From contig CACDFH010000005.1 in the NCBI GenBank assembly GCA_902552015.1, positions 1 through 52,321 on the forward strand: a stretch of 52,321 nucleotides of DNA, written 5' to 3'. The position numbers were made by a program, and so were the translations under genes. The DNA comes from an uncultured marine group I thaumarchaeote. Its GTDB lineage: Archaea; Thermoproteota; Nitrososphaeria; Nitrososphaerales; Nitrosopumilaceae. Position 1 is the stretch's first letter; every line of letters starts with the position of its first letter. Shown here piece by piece: positions 16,976 to 24,135 of the stretch. The notes below the pieces were generated by a model. It did no database searches and had not been told where the DNA came from. It saw nothing but the letters and a program-made list of their open reading frames with translations.

Positions 16976-17484
16976 TATTTATCACTTCTTTCTTGGGTCT
17001 CAGTTCGAATGTACTTAATGTCTAATTTGTTCGACATAGTTCTTTTACTAGAAAATTCTTCAATATTCCGAATTTGCTTAATTATTTCTTCAATTCTCTT
17101 TTCATCAACAGATTCTTTTTGTTGATTTTTTAGAACTAATTCAGCTAACTGTAAACTTAATTTTAAAATCATTTCAGAATTAACCATAGCTCTTGCCTCA
17201 TATGGATTTGCTTCGTAATTAACATCAACTTCTGCTCTTCGAGCTCCAGATTTTTTCCAATGAGTCCATCCTATCAATGTCAAGATTGGAATACCAACTA
17301 GTCCAGCAAATAAAACGTAAAAACCAAATGATGGAAATATGCTATTTAGTACAGGAGCTTTCTCAATCGCCAAATAATATGTAACAACTAATGTGTTAAT
17401 AGCACCAAAAATAAACGCAAAATAAATACTCCAACCATTTCTAAAATAATACCAAAGTCGGTACATTACATCCGATTTTTTCAT
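16975..17484 (-). CDS. Two-helix membrane protein with conserved C-terminal helical region (copy A)
   Basis: 169 residues of unknown function. Two hydrophobic helices (about 20-42 and 53-74) are followed by a basic turn and a cytosolic, charged and probably coiled region of about 90 residues. It is a clear paralogue of the divergent product at 17595: VNSEMILK, the 13-residue VLKNQQKESVDEK and the KRTM...NKL...KYI...TETQE ending are shared. The shared 13 residues are encoded by a perfect 40-bp repeat. It heads an operon with the PLD-family and sulfotransferase genes, so it may be a membrane partner or scaffold of the sulfation machinery (inference). Confidence 0.75.
   Translation of the reverse strand: MKKSDVMYRLWYYFRNGWSIYFAFIFGAINTLVVTYYLAIEKAPVLNSIFPSFGFYVLFAGLVGIPILTLIGWTHWKKSGARRAEVDVNYEANPYEARAMVNSEMILKLSLQLAELVLKNQQKESVDEKRIEEIIKQIRNIEEFSSKRTMSNKLDIKYIRTETQERSDK
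17097..17136 (-). repeat. 40-bp perfect inverted repeat, left copy
   Basis: Read on the minus strand, this segment of copy A is identical base for base to 17943-17982 on the plus strand. Allowing one mismatch extends it to 49 of 50 bases. It encodes residues 117-129 in frame. Flanking sequence of the two genes is much more diverged, including at third codon positions. Confidence 0.9.
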
Positions 17485-17502
17485 ATTTCATTCTTATGTA
17501 CG

Positions 17503-17511
17503 ATATATATC
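17503..17511 (-). promoter_or_regulatory. TATA box for membrane protein copy A
   Basis: ATATATAT lies about 23-26 bp upstream of the copy A ATG on the minus strand, a fit to leaderless transcription. It lies in the 110-bp divergent intergenic region. Confidence 0.5.
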
Positions 17512-17594
17512 AATTTCACTAAGGAATATATCCTCTAAATACAGATGAAGTCAAAATTAGTGATACTGATATAGGTCTGAACTAACTTTTCCCT

Positions 17595-18110
17595 ATGAAA
17601 TTAGGTGATAAGATTTTTAGATCTTGGTATTACTTACAGTTAGGTTGGCAACTATATTTTGCTATAATATTTGCATTTATTAATTTCATAACTGTCATGT
17701 ACGCTTTTGTAATAGATGATTACCAATTTTTACAGATAATTTTTCCAAATTATTTTACATTTGCATTAATTTTTTCAGTGTCAGTATTCATCTTATGCAC
17801 ATGTGTAGGATATAGAATTTTTCATTCACGTGAGAGGAGAGCTCAAATTGACATAAATTTTGAGATTAATCCTTATGCCATAAGGAGAACGGTTAATTCT
17901 GAAATGATTTTAAAGACATATGTTATAATGAGTAATTTGTTGGTTCTAAAAAATCAACAAAAAGAATCTGTTGATGAAAAGAAAATTGAAGAGTACATGG
18001 AGGAATTAAATTCAATAAAAGATATTATGAAAAAAAGAACAATGCAAAATAAATTAGAATTAAAATATATTAAAACAGAAACACAAGAAGAAGTTACAAA
18101 AAATAAATAA
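17595..18110 (+). CDS. Two-helix membrane protein with conserved C-terminal helical region (copy B)
   Basis: 171 residues, paralogue of copy A and transcribed away from it. Two hydrophobic helices (about 19-41 and 53-73) are followed by the basic turn RERRAQIDINFEINPY, NSEMILK and a charged helical C-terminus. The first 116 codons before the shared 40-bp block are exactly as many as in copy A, but their sequence is considerably different, whereas the block itself is identical. A sulfotransferase gene starts five bases after the stop, so the gene is co-transcribed with it. Function is unknown; a membrane partner for the sulfotransferase is an inference from the doubled linkage. Confidence 0.75.
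   Translation: MKLGDKIFRSWYYLQLGWQLYFAIIFAFINFITVMYAFVIDDYQFLQIIFPNYFTFALIFSVSVFILCTCVGYRIFHSRERRAQIDINFEINPYAIRRTVNSEMILKTYVIMSNLLVLKNQQKESVDEKKIEEYMEELNSIKDIMKKRTMQNKLELKYIKTETQEEVTKNK
17943..17982 (+). repeat. 40-bp perfect inverted repeat, right copy
   Basis: Exact reverse-complement match to 17097-17136. It begins directly after codon 116 of copy B, as the left copy does in copy A, so recombination between the two would keep both reading frames open. Confidence 0.9.
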
Positions 18111-18114
18111 ATTA

Positions 18115-18954
18115 TTGATCACAGTGAACAAAATAAAACAAATTTATCAGATTTTTAGATATCAAATTTTTCAAAGGCATTTTTATGCATTAACAGGTTC
18201 ACTAAGAGTTCTACCAAATTTTATCATTATCGGAGCAATGAAAAGTGGTACAACATCATTATACAAGTATATGTCTGAACATCCATGTATTTTACCAGCA
18301 TCATATGATGAAATTGGTTTTTTTGATTCTAATTTTCATTTAGGATTTAATTGGTATAGATCAATGTTTCCTAGAAAAAAACAAATGCAGATGGTAAAAG
18401 AGAATAAAGGAATCTCACTTACAGGAGAGGATACACCATTTTATTTTTGGAATATAGAATCTAGAGATCGTATTAAGAAGTATTTACCCAAGATAAAACT
18501 AATTGTAATTTTGAGAAATCCTGTTGATAGGGCATTTTCTGAATTTAATAATAAGATTAGAAATGAGGAATTAGATGTTAATTTTGAGACATATGTTAAA
18601 AAAGAAATTCAAGAATTAATGGATGACCCAATAGATATTTCAAAATTTTCACATTCAAGTTCAATTATTTCAAGAGGGATCTATGTAACTCAATTAGAGA
18701 TGTGGTACGAATTGTTTCCAAGGAATCAAATTTTGATCTTAAATACAAATGATTTGATGAATAAATCAAATAAAATTCAAGAATCAATTTGCAATTTTTT
18801 AAATCTTCCAAAATTTTATTCAAATCAAGTATTTTTTGAGAAGAGATCAAAATATGAAAAAATGAAATCTGATACAAGAAGTAGATTAGAAGAGTTCTAT
18901 AAACCATATAATGAAAGTCTCTACAAATTAATTGGTAAAAGATTTGATTGGTAA
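18115..18954 (+). CDS. Sulfotransferase family protein (right arm)
   Basis: A 279-residue sulfotransferase with a canonical 5'-phosphosulfate loop, FIIIGAMKSGTTSLYKYM, and the 3'-phosphate site LIVILRNPVDRAFSEFN. EEFYKPYNESLYKLI and a terminal FDW close the domain as in the left-arm paralogue. It would transfer sulfate from PAPS to a glycan hydroxyl or amine. TTG at 18115 is taken as the start; an in-frame GTG at 18124 is possible. It lies five bases after membrane protein copy B. No PAPS-synthesis genes are in this window. Confidence 0.85.
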   Translation: MITVNKIKQIYQIFRYQIFQRHFYALTGSLRVLPNFIIIGAMKSGTTSLYKYMSEHPCILPASYDEIGFFDSNFHLGFNWYRSMFPRKKQMQMVKENKGISLTGEDTPFYFWNIESRDRIKKYLPKIKLIVILRNPVDRAFSEFNNKIRNEELDVNFETYVKKEIQELMDDPIDISKFSHSSSIISRGIYVTQLEMWYELFPRNQILILNTNDLMNKSNKIQESICNFLNLPKFYSNQVFFEKRSKYEKMKSDTRSRLEEFYKPYNESLYKLIGKRFDW

Positions 18955-18993
18955 AAATAATCATATATTACAAAAATTAGATAGGGTATTAGA

Positions 18994-19869
18994 TTGAAAA
19001 AAAAAATTATCAAAATATATCTGAAAATTATTAGTAAATTAAGTAAAGGAAAAGGATATGGGAAAAAATATAGAATTATTGATTCTGCTGTAAAAAAAAT
19101 TGAAACAAATTTAAAATCTGATACAGCTGACGTATGGGCTGGAAAAATGTATTTACATCCAAATGATGGTTTAGGACTATCAATTAGAGGGATTTATGAA
19201 ATTGATAATACAAAAATTTTAATGAAATATGTAAAAAAAGATCAGATAGTTATTGATCTTGGGGCACATATAGGATATTATACTTTGATGATGGCAAAAC
19301 TAGTAGGCCCAAATGGCAAAGTTTTTGCGTTTGAACCAGAACCAAGAAATCTAGAACTTTTACGAAAAAATATAGTTGAAAATGGATACAAAAATGTAAT
19401 TGTTGTTCCTAAGGCAGTGTCTAATAAAGAAGAGGATTGTATCCTGTATGTTGGACAAAAATCATTCGGAGCAAATAGAATTTTCAAGCCAGAAAAAACT
19501 AATTCACAAGAATTTAAGGAAATAAGAACACAAACAATAAAACTTGATAATTATTTTAATGAAAACTCACTTCTTAAAAAAATTTCATTTGTTAAAATGG
19601 ATATCGAAGGTTCTGAAAGAAAGGCATTAGAAGGTATGGAGGATATATTATCAGCAAATAATGAATTAAAAATACTAACAGAAATTAACAAAGATGCATT
19701 AGAAGATAACAATTCAAATTATAAAAAAATGTTAAAATATCTAGAAGAATTCAGTTTTGGTTTTTTCATACAAGGTAAAAATGATGAATATGAGAGAATA
19801 ATGATGGATGATTTTGAGAAAGTGTTAAGTGATAATACAATGATGAATATTTTTTGTAAAAAAGTATAA
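18994..19869 (+). CDS. FkbM-family SAM-dependent methyltransferase
   Basis: A 291-residue class I methyltransferase. VIDLGAHIGYYTLMMAKL is the SAM-binding motif I, VFAFEPEPRNLELL the acidic loop, and FVKMDIEGSERKALEGM the signature segment of the FkbM family. Members O-methylate sugars or polyketides, and many are found in polysaccharide clusters. The first ~50 residues are Lys-rich and hydrophobic but not clearly a membrane helix. The start is TTG, 39 bases after the sulfotransferase stop. It likely methylates a hydroxyl of the surface glycan (inference). Confidence 0.85.
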   Translation: MKKKIIKIYLKIISKLSKGKGYGKKYRIIDSAVKKIETNLKSDTADVWAGKMYLHPNDGLGLSIRGIYEIDNTKILMKYVKKDQIVIDLGAHIGYYTLMMAKLVGPNGKVFAFEPEPRNLELLRKNIVENGYKNVIVVPKAVSNKEEDCILYVGQKSFGANRIFKPEKTNSQEFKEIRTQTIKLDNYFNENSLLKKISFVKMDIEGSERKALEGMEDILSANNELKILTEINKDALEDNNSNYKKMLKYLEEFSFGFFIQGKNDEYERIMMDDFEKVLSDNTMMNIFCKKV

Positions 19870-19893
19870 ACTTGGAATTAATAGAAAGAAGAT

Positions 19894-20442
19894 ATGAAAA
19901 TTGGAATAATCTCAGATACACACGATGATGTAGAATATACAAATAAAGCGATTAATATTTTTGACAAAAATGAAGTAGAAGCAGTGATACATGCAGGAGA
20001 TATAATTTCGCCTCCAATTGTTAAAGAATTTAAAAGATTAACCGACAAAGGTGTAGAATTTTTTGGAGTTATGGGAAATAATGATGGTGAGAAAAATGGC
20101 TTAAAGGAGGCATTTCAATTTATTGGAGGTAATTTTTTTGACGATGTCGGAAAATTTGAACTAGATGGACTAAGATTTGGGGTTTATCATGGTCATGTTA
20201 TAAAAAAATCAAAGAAAATGATGAATTCTGGAAAATTAGATGTGTACGTTTATGGACATTCACATCAAAAAGATCCAGGAGAAGGAGAAATTAGAAGAGG
20301 AGAAAAAGGTACTATTTTATTAAATCCAGGTACGGCCCATAGACCTTCTGAAACCTATTATACAATACCACATTATTTTAGAGAAGCGTCAGTATTAGTT
20401 TTTGATACAAAAACAAATAATTGTAATTTTATTAATTTATAA
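19894..20442 (+). CDS. Metallophosphoesterase, YfcE/MJ0936-like
   Basis: A 182-residue calcineurin-like phosphoesterase with the metal-binding motifs in order: IISDTHDD (D-x-H), IHAGDII (G-D), MGNNDGE (G-N-x-D), YHGHVI and YGHSHQKD (G-H-x-H). Small archaeal homologues hydrolyse phosphodiesters such as bis-pNPP or cyclic nucleotides in vitro; the natural substrate here is unknown. A TATA-like TATAAAC at 19865-19871 sits about 26 bp upstream of the ATG. The gene may therefore be transcribed independently of the FkbM gene and need not belong to the glycan pathway. Confidence 0.85.
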   Translation: MKIGIISDTHDDVEYTNKAINIFDKNEVEAVIHAGDIISPPIVKEFKRLTDKGVEFFGVMGNNDGEKNGLKEAFQFIGGNFFDDVGKFELDGLRFGVYHGHVIKKSKKMMNSGKLDVYVYGHSHQKDPGEGEIRRGEKGTILLNPGTAHRPSETYYTIPHYFREASVLVFDTKTNNCNFINL

Positions 20443-20455
20443 TTATATTAGAAAA

Positions 20456-21028
20456 TTATTTTATGTATTGTGTTTCACGTTTTTCATCATCACTAAACAC
20501 AACCCCTACTGTTCGTAAAAGATTTACATTATTTTCTTTACATTTTTCTATTAATAATTTAATATATTTTTGAAAATTGGATGGATCTTCATTTTCTTTT
20601 TTGATATTCGAAAATAGATCATCATGATCTAACATAACAATTCGTTGATCATAATCTAATTTTTTAATAATTTTTTCTATATTTTTAACACCTTGTGGAC
20701 TCTCTATTTTTGGGACAATAGTAATATTTTTGGGAATCAATTCTAGAAATTCATTTAGATCAGAATCATTCTCTACATTTGAAACTGCAAAATAATGTAT
20801 ATTTTTATAGATTTGAAAGAGAGGAACAATTTCTTGTAATGTATAACGATTGTTTGGAGGTTTTATTCGTCCAATTGGCAAATCAACAAAAATTTTATTT
20901 TCTTGATGATTTTTCAGAATGTTTTCTAATTCAGGTATACTGTTACACCAAGCTAGATTAATTCTTAATACCGTATCTTTAGGTATTCCTAATTCATAAT
21001 TTATTGCATTTTGAGAAATGATTAACAA
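20456..21028 (-). CDS. Small TIM-barrel protein resembling HpcH/HpaI aldolase or pyruvate kinase
   Basis: 190 residues. TIVPKIESPQGVKNIEKI followed by RIVMLDHDDLFSNI resembles the metal- and PEP/pyruvate-binding strands of the phosphoenolpyruvate-binding TIM-barrel superfamily (HpcH/HpaI aldolases, citrate lyase beta, pyruvate kinase). The protein is shorter than those enzymes (about 250 or more residues), so it may be a minimal or degenerate barrel. It could condense pyruvate with a sugar or aldehyde, but no substrate can be named. The TTG start is supported by a strong TATA box at 21050-21058. The dehydrogenase-like gene lies just upstream. Confidence 0.6.
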   Translation of the reverse strand: MLIISQNAINYELGIPKDTVLRINLAWCNSIPELENILKNHQENKIFVDLPIGRIKPPNNRYTLQEIVPLFQIYKNIHYFAVSNVENDSDLNEFLELIPKNITIVPKIESPQGVKNIEKIIKKLDYDQRIVMLDHDDLFSNIKKENEDPSNFQKYIKLLIEKCKENNVNLLRTVGVVFSDDEKRETQYIK

Positions 21029-21049
21029 TTTTTCTTGGAAATGATTTGA

Positions 21050-21058
21050 TATATAAAA
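21050..21058 (-). promoter_or_regulatory. TATA box for the aldolase-like gene at 20456
   Basis: On the minus strand TTTTATATA is centred about 26 bp upstream of the TTG at 21028, pointing to a leaderless mRNA. It sits in the 31-bp gap after the upstream gene. Confidence 0.5.
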
Positions 21059-21059
21059 T

Positions 21060-21854
21060 TTAATGATGAATTATTTTATGTGTTTTTTTTTTCGAATTTT
21101 TAACTTTTTTACCATAATTATTATTAATTTTTTTAATTAGATCTAGAGTTTGATTATGTAATAGATCTAGATTTGGAATGACACAATGACCACCAATAAA
21201 TCCAGGGAACATCTTTGGCCGATTGTTCAAAAATTTATGAATTTCATCAGAAAAAGTCCACATTTCATCAAAATCAACATTATACTGAATTGCAATCATA
21301 TTTGATAATTGAGCATAATTTACTAACCACCCCAAATACGAAGTATCACATAAGATTTTTCCTAATTCGAGTGTTTCAGGTTTTGACATTTGTTTTGTTT
21401 TTACACCATTATTTGTCATATGTTTTTTGAACTCTCTTATAGCGAATTGTTTTTTGGGTGCAATATCAGAAATTGCAAAAAATTTTGTATATCGTTTTAA
21501 ATCACGAAGCATTCTTTTATGAACTCCACGAGTAGCACTATAGATAACAGGTACATTCAATTCAGATTGAAGTTTAGTTGTAGTTGTTGGGCTTATTGTA
21601 CTGTGTATTACAATAATCTCAGGATTAAATTTTTTGTTAAGATTTTTTGTAGTTTTTATGAATGTTTTTGAAAATGGGATGCAAATGTGAAGAAATTTAG
21701 TTTTACTAGTTTCAAATTTTTTAAATTTTTCTAAATCCATTAAATTTTTATTTATATCATAACCAATGGTAATTGATTTTTTTGACAATAATTTTTGAAT
21801 TGGGCTTCCAATTTCACCTAATCCAGCGACGATATTTTTATTCAATAATTTCAT
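21060..21854 (-). CDS. Short nucleotide-sugar dehydrogenase-like protein lacking the C-terminal domain
   Basis: 264 residues with an N-terminal Rossmann motif (IVAGLGEIGSPI) and, near the end, FIGGHCVIPN, which aligns with the catalytic-cysteine segment GGHCIPVDP of UDP-ManNAc/UDP-glucose dehydrogenases. Those enzymes are about 430 residues long with a third, UDP-binding domain that is absent here. The tail is Lys-rich. It may oxidise or bind a different sugar or act in a complex. ATG start. It is distinct from the two full-length dehydrogenases in this window (24128 and 26465). Confidence 0.6.
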   Translation of the reverse strand: MKLLNKNIVAGLGEIGSPIQKLLSKKSITIGYDINKNLMDLEKFKKFETSKTKFLHICIPFSKTFIKTTKNLNKKFNPEIIVIHSTISPTTTTKLQSELNVPVIYSATRGVHKRMLRDLKRYTKFFAISDIAPKKQFAIREFKKHMTNNGVKTKQMSKPETLELGKILCDTSYLGWLVNYAQLSNMIAIQYNVDFDEMWTFSDEIHKFLNNRPKMFPGFIGGHCVIPNLDLLHNQTLDLIKKINNNYGKKVKNSKKKTHKIIHH

Positions 21855-21930
21855 GAATATGGTTTAACCTAAAATGTTTTCTAGTGAATTACTACGTAAT
21901 GTATTTAATCATATTTCATAATTAGTTTTC

Positions 21931-22917
21931 GTGAGGAAAAAAATCAATGTTGCATTAATTTATAAAAAAAATTATACATTTTTTAATAAGGAACATTTTG
22001 ATAATACAACTTATTACTTTTTTTTAAAATCATTATTAGAGAATGATTCTTTGGATGTGCAATTATTTCCAACAGATAATGAATTTGATTGTAGAAAATT
22101 ACAGGGGAAGATAGATGTTATTCTATTAGCAAATAATAATACAGATGCAACACCGGAAAAATTGATTGGTATAAAAGATGTTAGAATTCCAGTAATTTGT
22201 AGAACCGGAGATCCTCATTCAGCAGAGAGATATAATCAAATTGAATTTCATGAAAAATGGAAAATAGATTATTATTTTAATTTTATACATGAAGATTATT
22301 TTTATGAATTTTACCCAAAAAAAATTCCTTACAAAACAATTATCTTTGGTCTTGAAAAATCATTATATCAAAATATTTCTCCATTTCATAATAGGATAAA
22401 GAATAAAATTTTATTGACTGGTGCGATTGCACATAAGAATTTTAGTAAAAAATTGAAATGGAAATTTAAAAAACCTAGTCACGGAGAAACAATTTTTGAA
22501 TATAAATTACGTACGATGTGTTCAAGTATTCCGTATGTAGACTACACACCAACACTAAATCATGATTTTATAGCCGATAAATATCCCGTATTGTTGCAAA
22601 AATATCAATCATCAATAGCCGCAACAACGAATTTTCCAACCATCAAATATTGGGAAATTCCTGCTGCAGGTTGTTTAACATTTATGGAGATTACAGACAA
22701 GAATAGAGGAAAATATTTGGGATATACTGACGATAAAAATGCAATTTTCATCAATGAGAAGAATTATGAAAAAAAATTTGAAGATTATTTATCTGACCCA
22801 GATAATGAAAAATGGAAAATTATTGCAGAGTCAGGTAGAGAGTATGCAATTCAGAATTTTTCAAATGAAAGAGCGGTAGAAAAATTAGTAAATCTAATGA
22901 CAGAGTTAATTAAATAA
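21931..22917 (+). CDS. CgeB-like GT-B glycosyltransferase
   Basis: A 328-residue protein with a GTG start. The C-terminal part, IKYWEIPAAGCLTFMEITDKN, then a capped segment and YAIQNFSNERAVEKL, matches glycosyltransferases of the family-1-like/CgeB group, in which E-x-x-A-x-G lies in the donor site. The N-terminal half has INVALIYKKNYTF and VIIL-type beta strands but little clear homology. It is probably cytosolic. It converges with the asparagine-synthase-like gene on the other strand, with no gap. Donor and acceptor are unknown. Confidence 0.65.
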   Translation: MRKKINVALIYKKNYTFFNKEHFDNTTYYFFLKSLLENDSLDVQLFPTDNEFDCRKLQGKIDVILLANNNTDATPEKLIGIKDVRIPVICRTGDPHSAERYNQIEFHEKWKIDYYFNFIHEDYFYEFYPKKIPYKTIIFGLEKSLYQNISPFHNRIKNKILLTGAIAHKNFSKKLKWKFKKPSHGETIFEYKLRTMCSSIPYVDYTPTLNHDFIADKYPVLLQKYQSSIAATTNFPTIKYWEIPAAGCLTFMEITDKNRGKYLGYTDDKNAIFINEKNYEKKFEDYLSDPDNEKWKIIAESGREYAIQNFSNERAVEKLVNLMTELIK

Positions 22918-24135
22918 TTAATATAATTTGGTGTTTGGATTCATTTGTTTTGTGATGAATAATTGATACCAGATTTCACATGCCAATAAACCAAGGAATT
23001 TATTCACATATTTAATTTCTAAACATTCATTATCAATATGTTGTTCGATCCATTTTTGATTTATAATATTATTTTTTATGATTTCACCATTTATCAGATA
23101 TTTTTCACACAGTTTTTTTCCATATGAATTCCATAATTCGACCGTATTTGCGTTAAATCCAAGCTTTTCATTAGTCATGAATTTTTCAAGTTTATATTTT
23201 TTTAATAATTTTCTTAGAAGTAATTTTCCAACATTATTTTGAGAATTATATTTGTAATGTATTTTATATGGAATCATATATGAAATTAAATTTTCAGATA
23301 AGAGAGGAGAAATTGACTCCAATTTAAAATATTTTTGTAGAGAATTATTCACAATTGAAAAATTATATAATAATTTACCATTATAATCTGCTAACATAAC
23401 TTGATCCAATCTTTGAAGATCATTATCAAAAAAAGGATATAGTGTTTTGTGTATTGAGTTCCAAGAGAATTTAATATTTTTATGAAAAATTTTATCTTGA
23501 TCAGGAACACTATCTCTCTCATGACATTTCAAATATGCAGTAATTTTTTCATCTACACTTGAATTATCACATGTTAATTCAAGAAATTTTTTATATCGAA
23601 ATGTGTAGCCGCCAAAGATTTCATCCCCACCATCACCAGTTGCTAAAAATTTTGATAATGTTTTTGCTTTTTTAGTAACGTAATACCAGTGTGTATCCCA
23701 GAATGGTTGTTTTATTATACTAATGGCTTTTGGCAATTCATGTAAGTAATTTTTAATTTCAATGACATGATGCTTTGCATCCAAAAAATTTGCAATTTTT
23801 GATGCAGGTAAGGACTCATCAACACTATTTTGAAATTTTACAGAAATGGCATTTATCTTAAGTTTGGGGAAAATTTTTCGTATTAGCCCCAAAATCAATG
23901 TTGAATCTACCCCTCCACTCAAAGCAATTGAAATTGAATCTACATTTGAAGGGATTTTAGAACGGATGTTTTTTTCAATTAGTTGTTCAATTTTTTCCAA
24001 ACTAGGTTCTGAGTCATGTTTTGAAAAATTTGTATGATTGATTTTTGGTAAGTTAGGGGTTATTCCAGAATCATATCTTAATGTCAAAATATTTACTAAT
24101 GAAGAAGTATTCACAGAAAGACTAGTATTATCCAC
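22918..24135 (-). CDS. Asparagine synthase-like amidotransferase without glutaminase domain
   Basis: 405 residues. The ATP-pyrophosphatase domain of asparagine synthetase is clear: ALSGGVDSTLILGL (PP-loop, residues 71-84), SVDES, and ATGDGGDEIFGGY. The usual N-terminal Ntn glutaminase domain with catalytic Cys2 is missing; only about 65 linker-like residues precede the PP-loop. So it would use free ammonia or a separate glutaminase. The start overlaps the stop of the nucleotide-sugar dehydrogenase by 8 bases. Known homologues in bacterial O-antigen loci (WbpS type) amidate uronic acids, so a uronamide-forming role is the best inference. Confidence 0.8.
   Translation of the reverse strand: MDNTSLSVNTSSLVNILTLRYDSGITPNLPKINHTNFSKHDSEPSLEKIEQLIEKNIRSKIPSNVDSISIALSGGVDSTLILGLIRKIFPKLKINAISVKFQNSVDESLPASKIANFLDAKHHVIEIKNYLHELPKAISIIKQPFWDTHWYYVTKKAKTLSKFLATGDGGDEIFGGYTFRYKKFLELTCDNSSVDEKITAYLKCHERDSVPDQDKIFHKNIKFSWNSIHKTLYPFFDNDLQRLDQVMLADYNGKLLYNFSIVNNSLQKYFKLESISPLLSENLISYMIPYKIHYKYNSQNNVGKLLLRKLLKKYKLEKFMTNEKLGFNANTVELWNSYGKKLCEKYLINGEIIKNNIINQKWIEQHIDNECLEIKYVNKFLGLLACEIWYQLFITKQMNPNTKLY

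Noticed and set aside
15585-21930. Possible mobile element carrying the sulfotransferase module
   Set aside because: The inverted repeat lies within coding genes, and no transposase, integrase, terminal repeat or target duplication was found.
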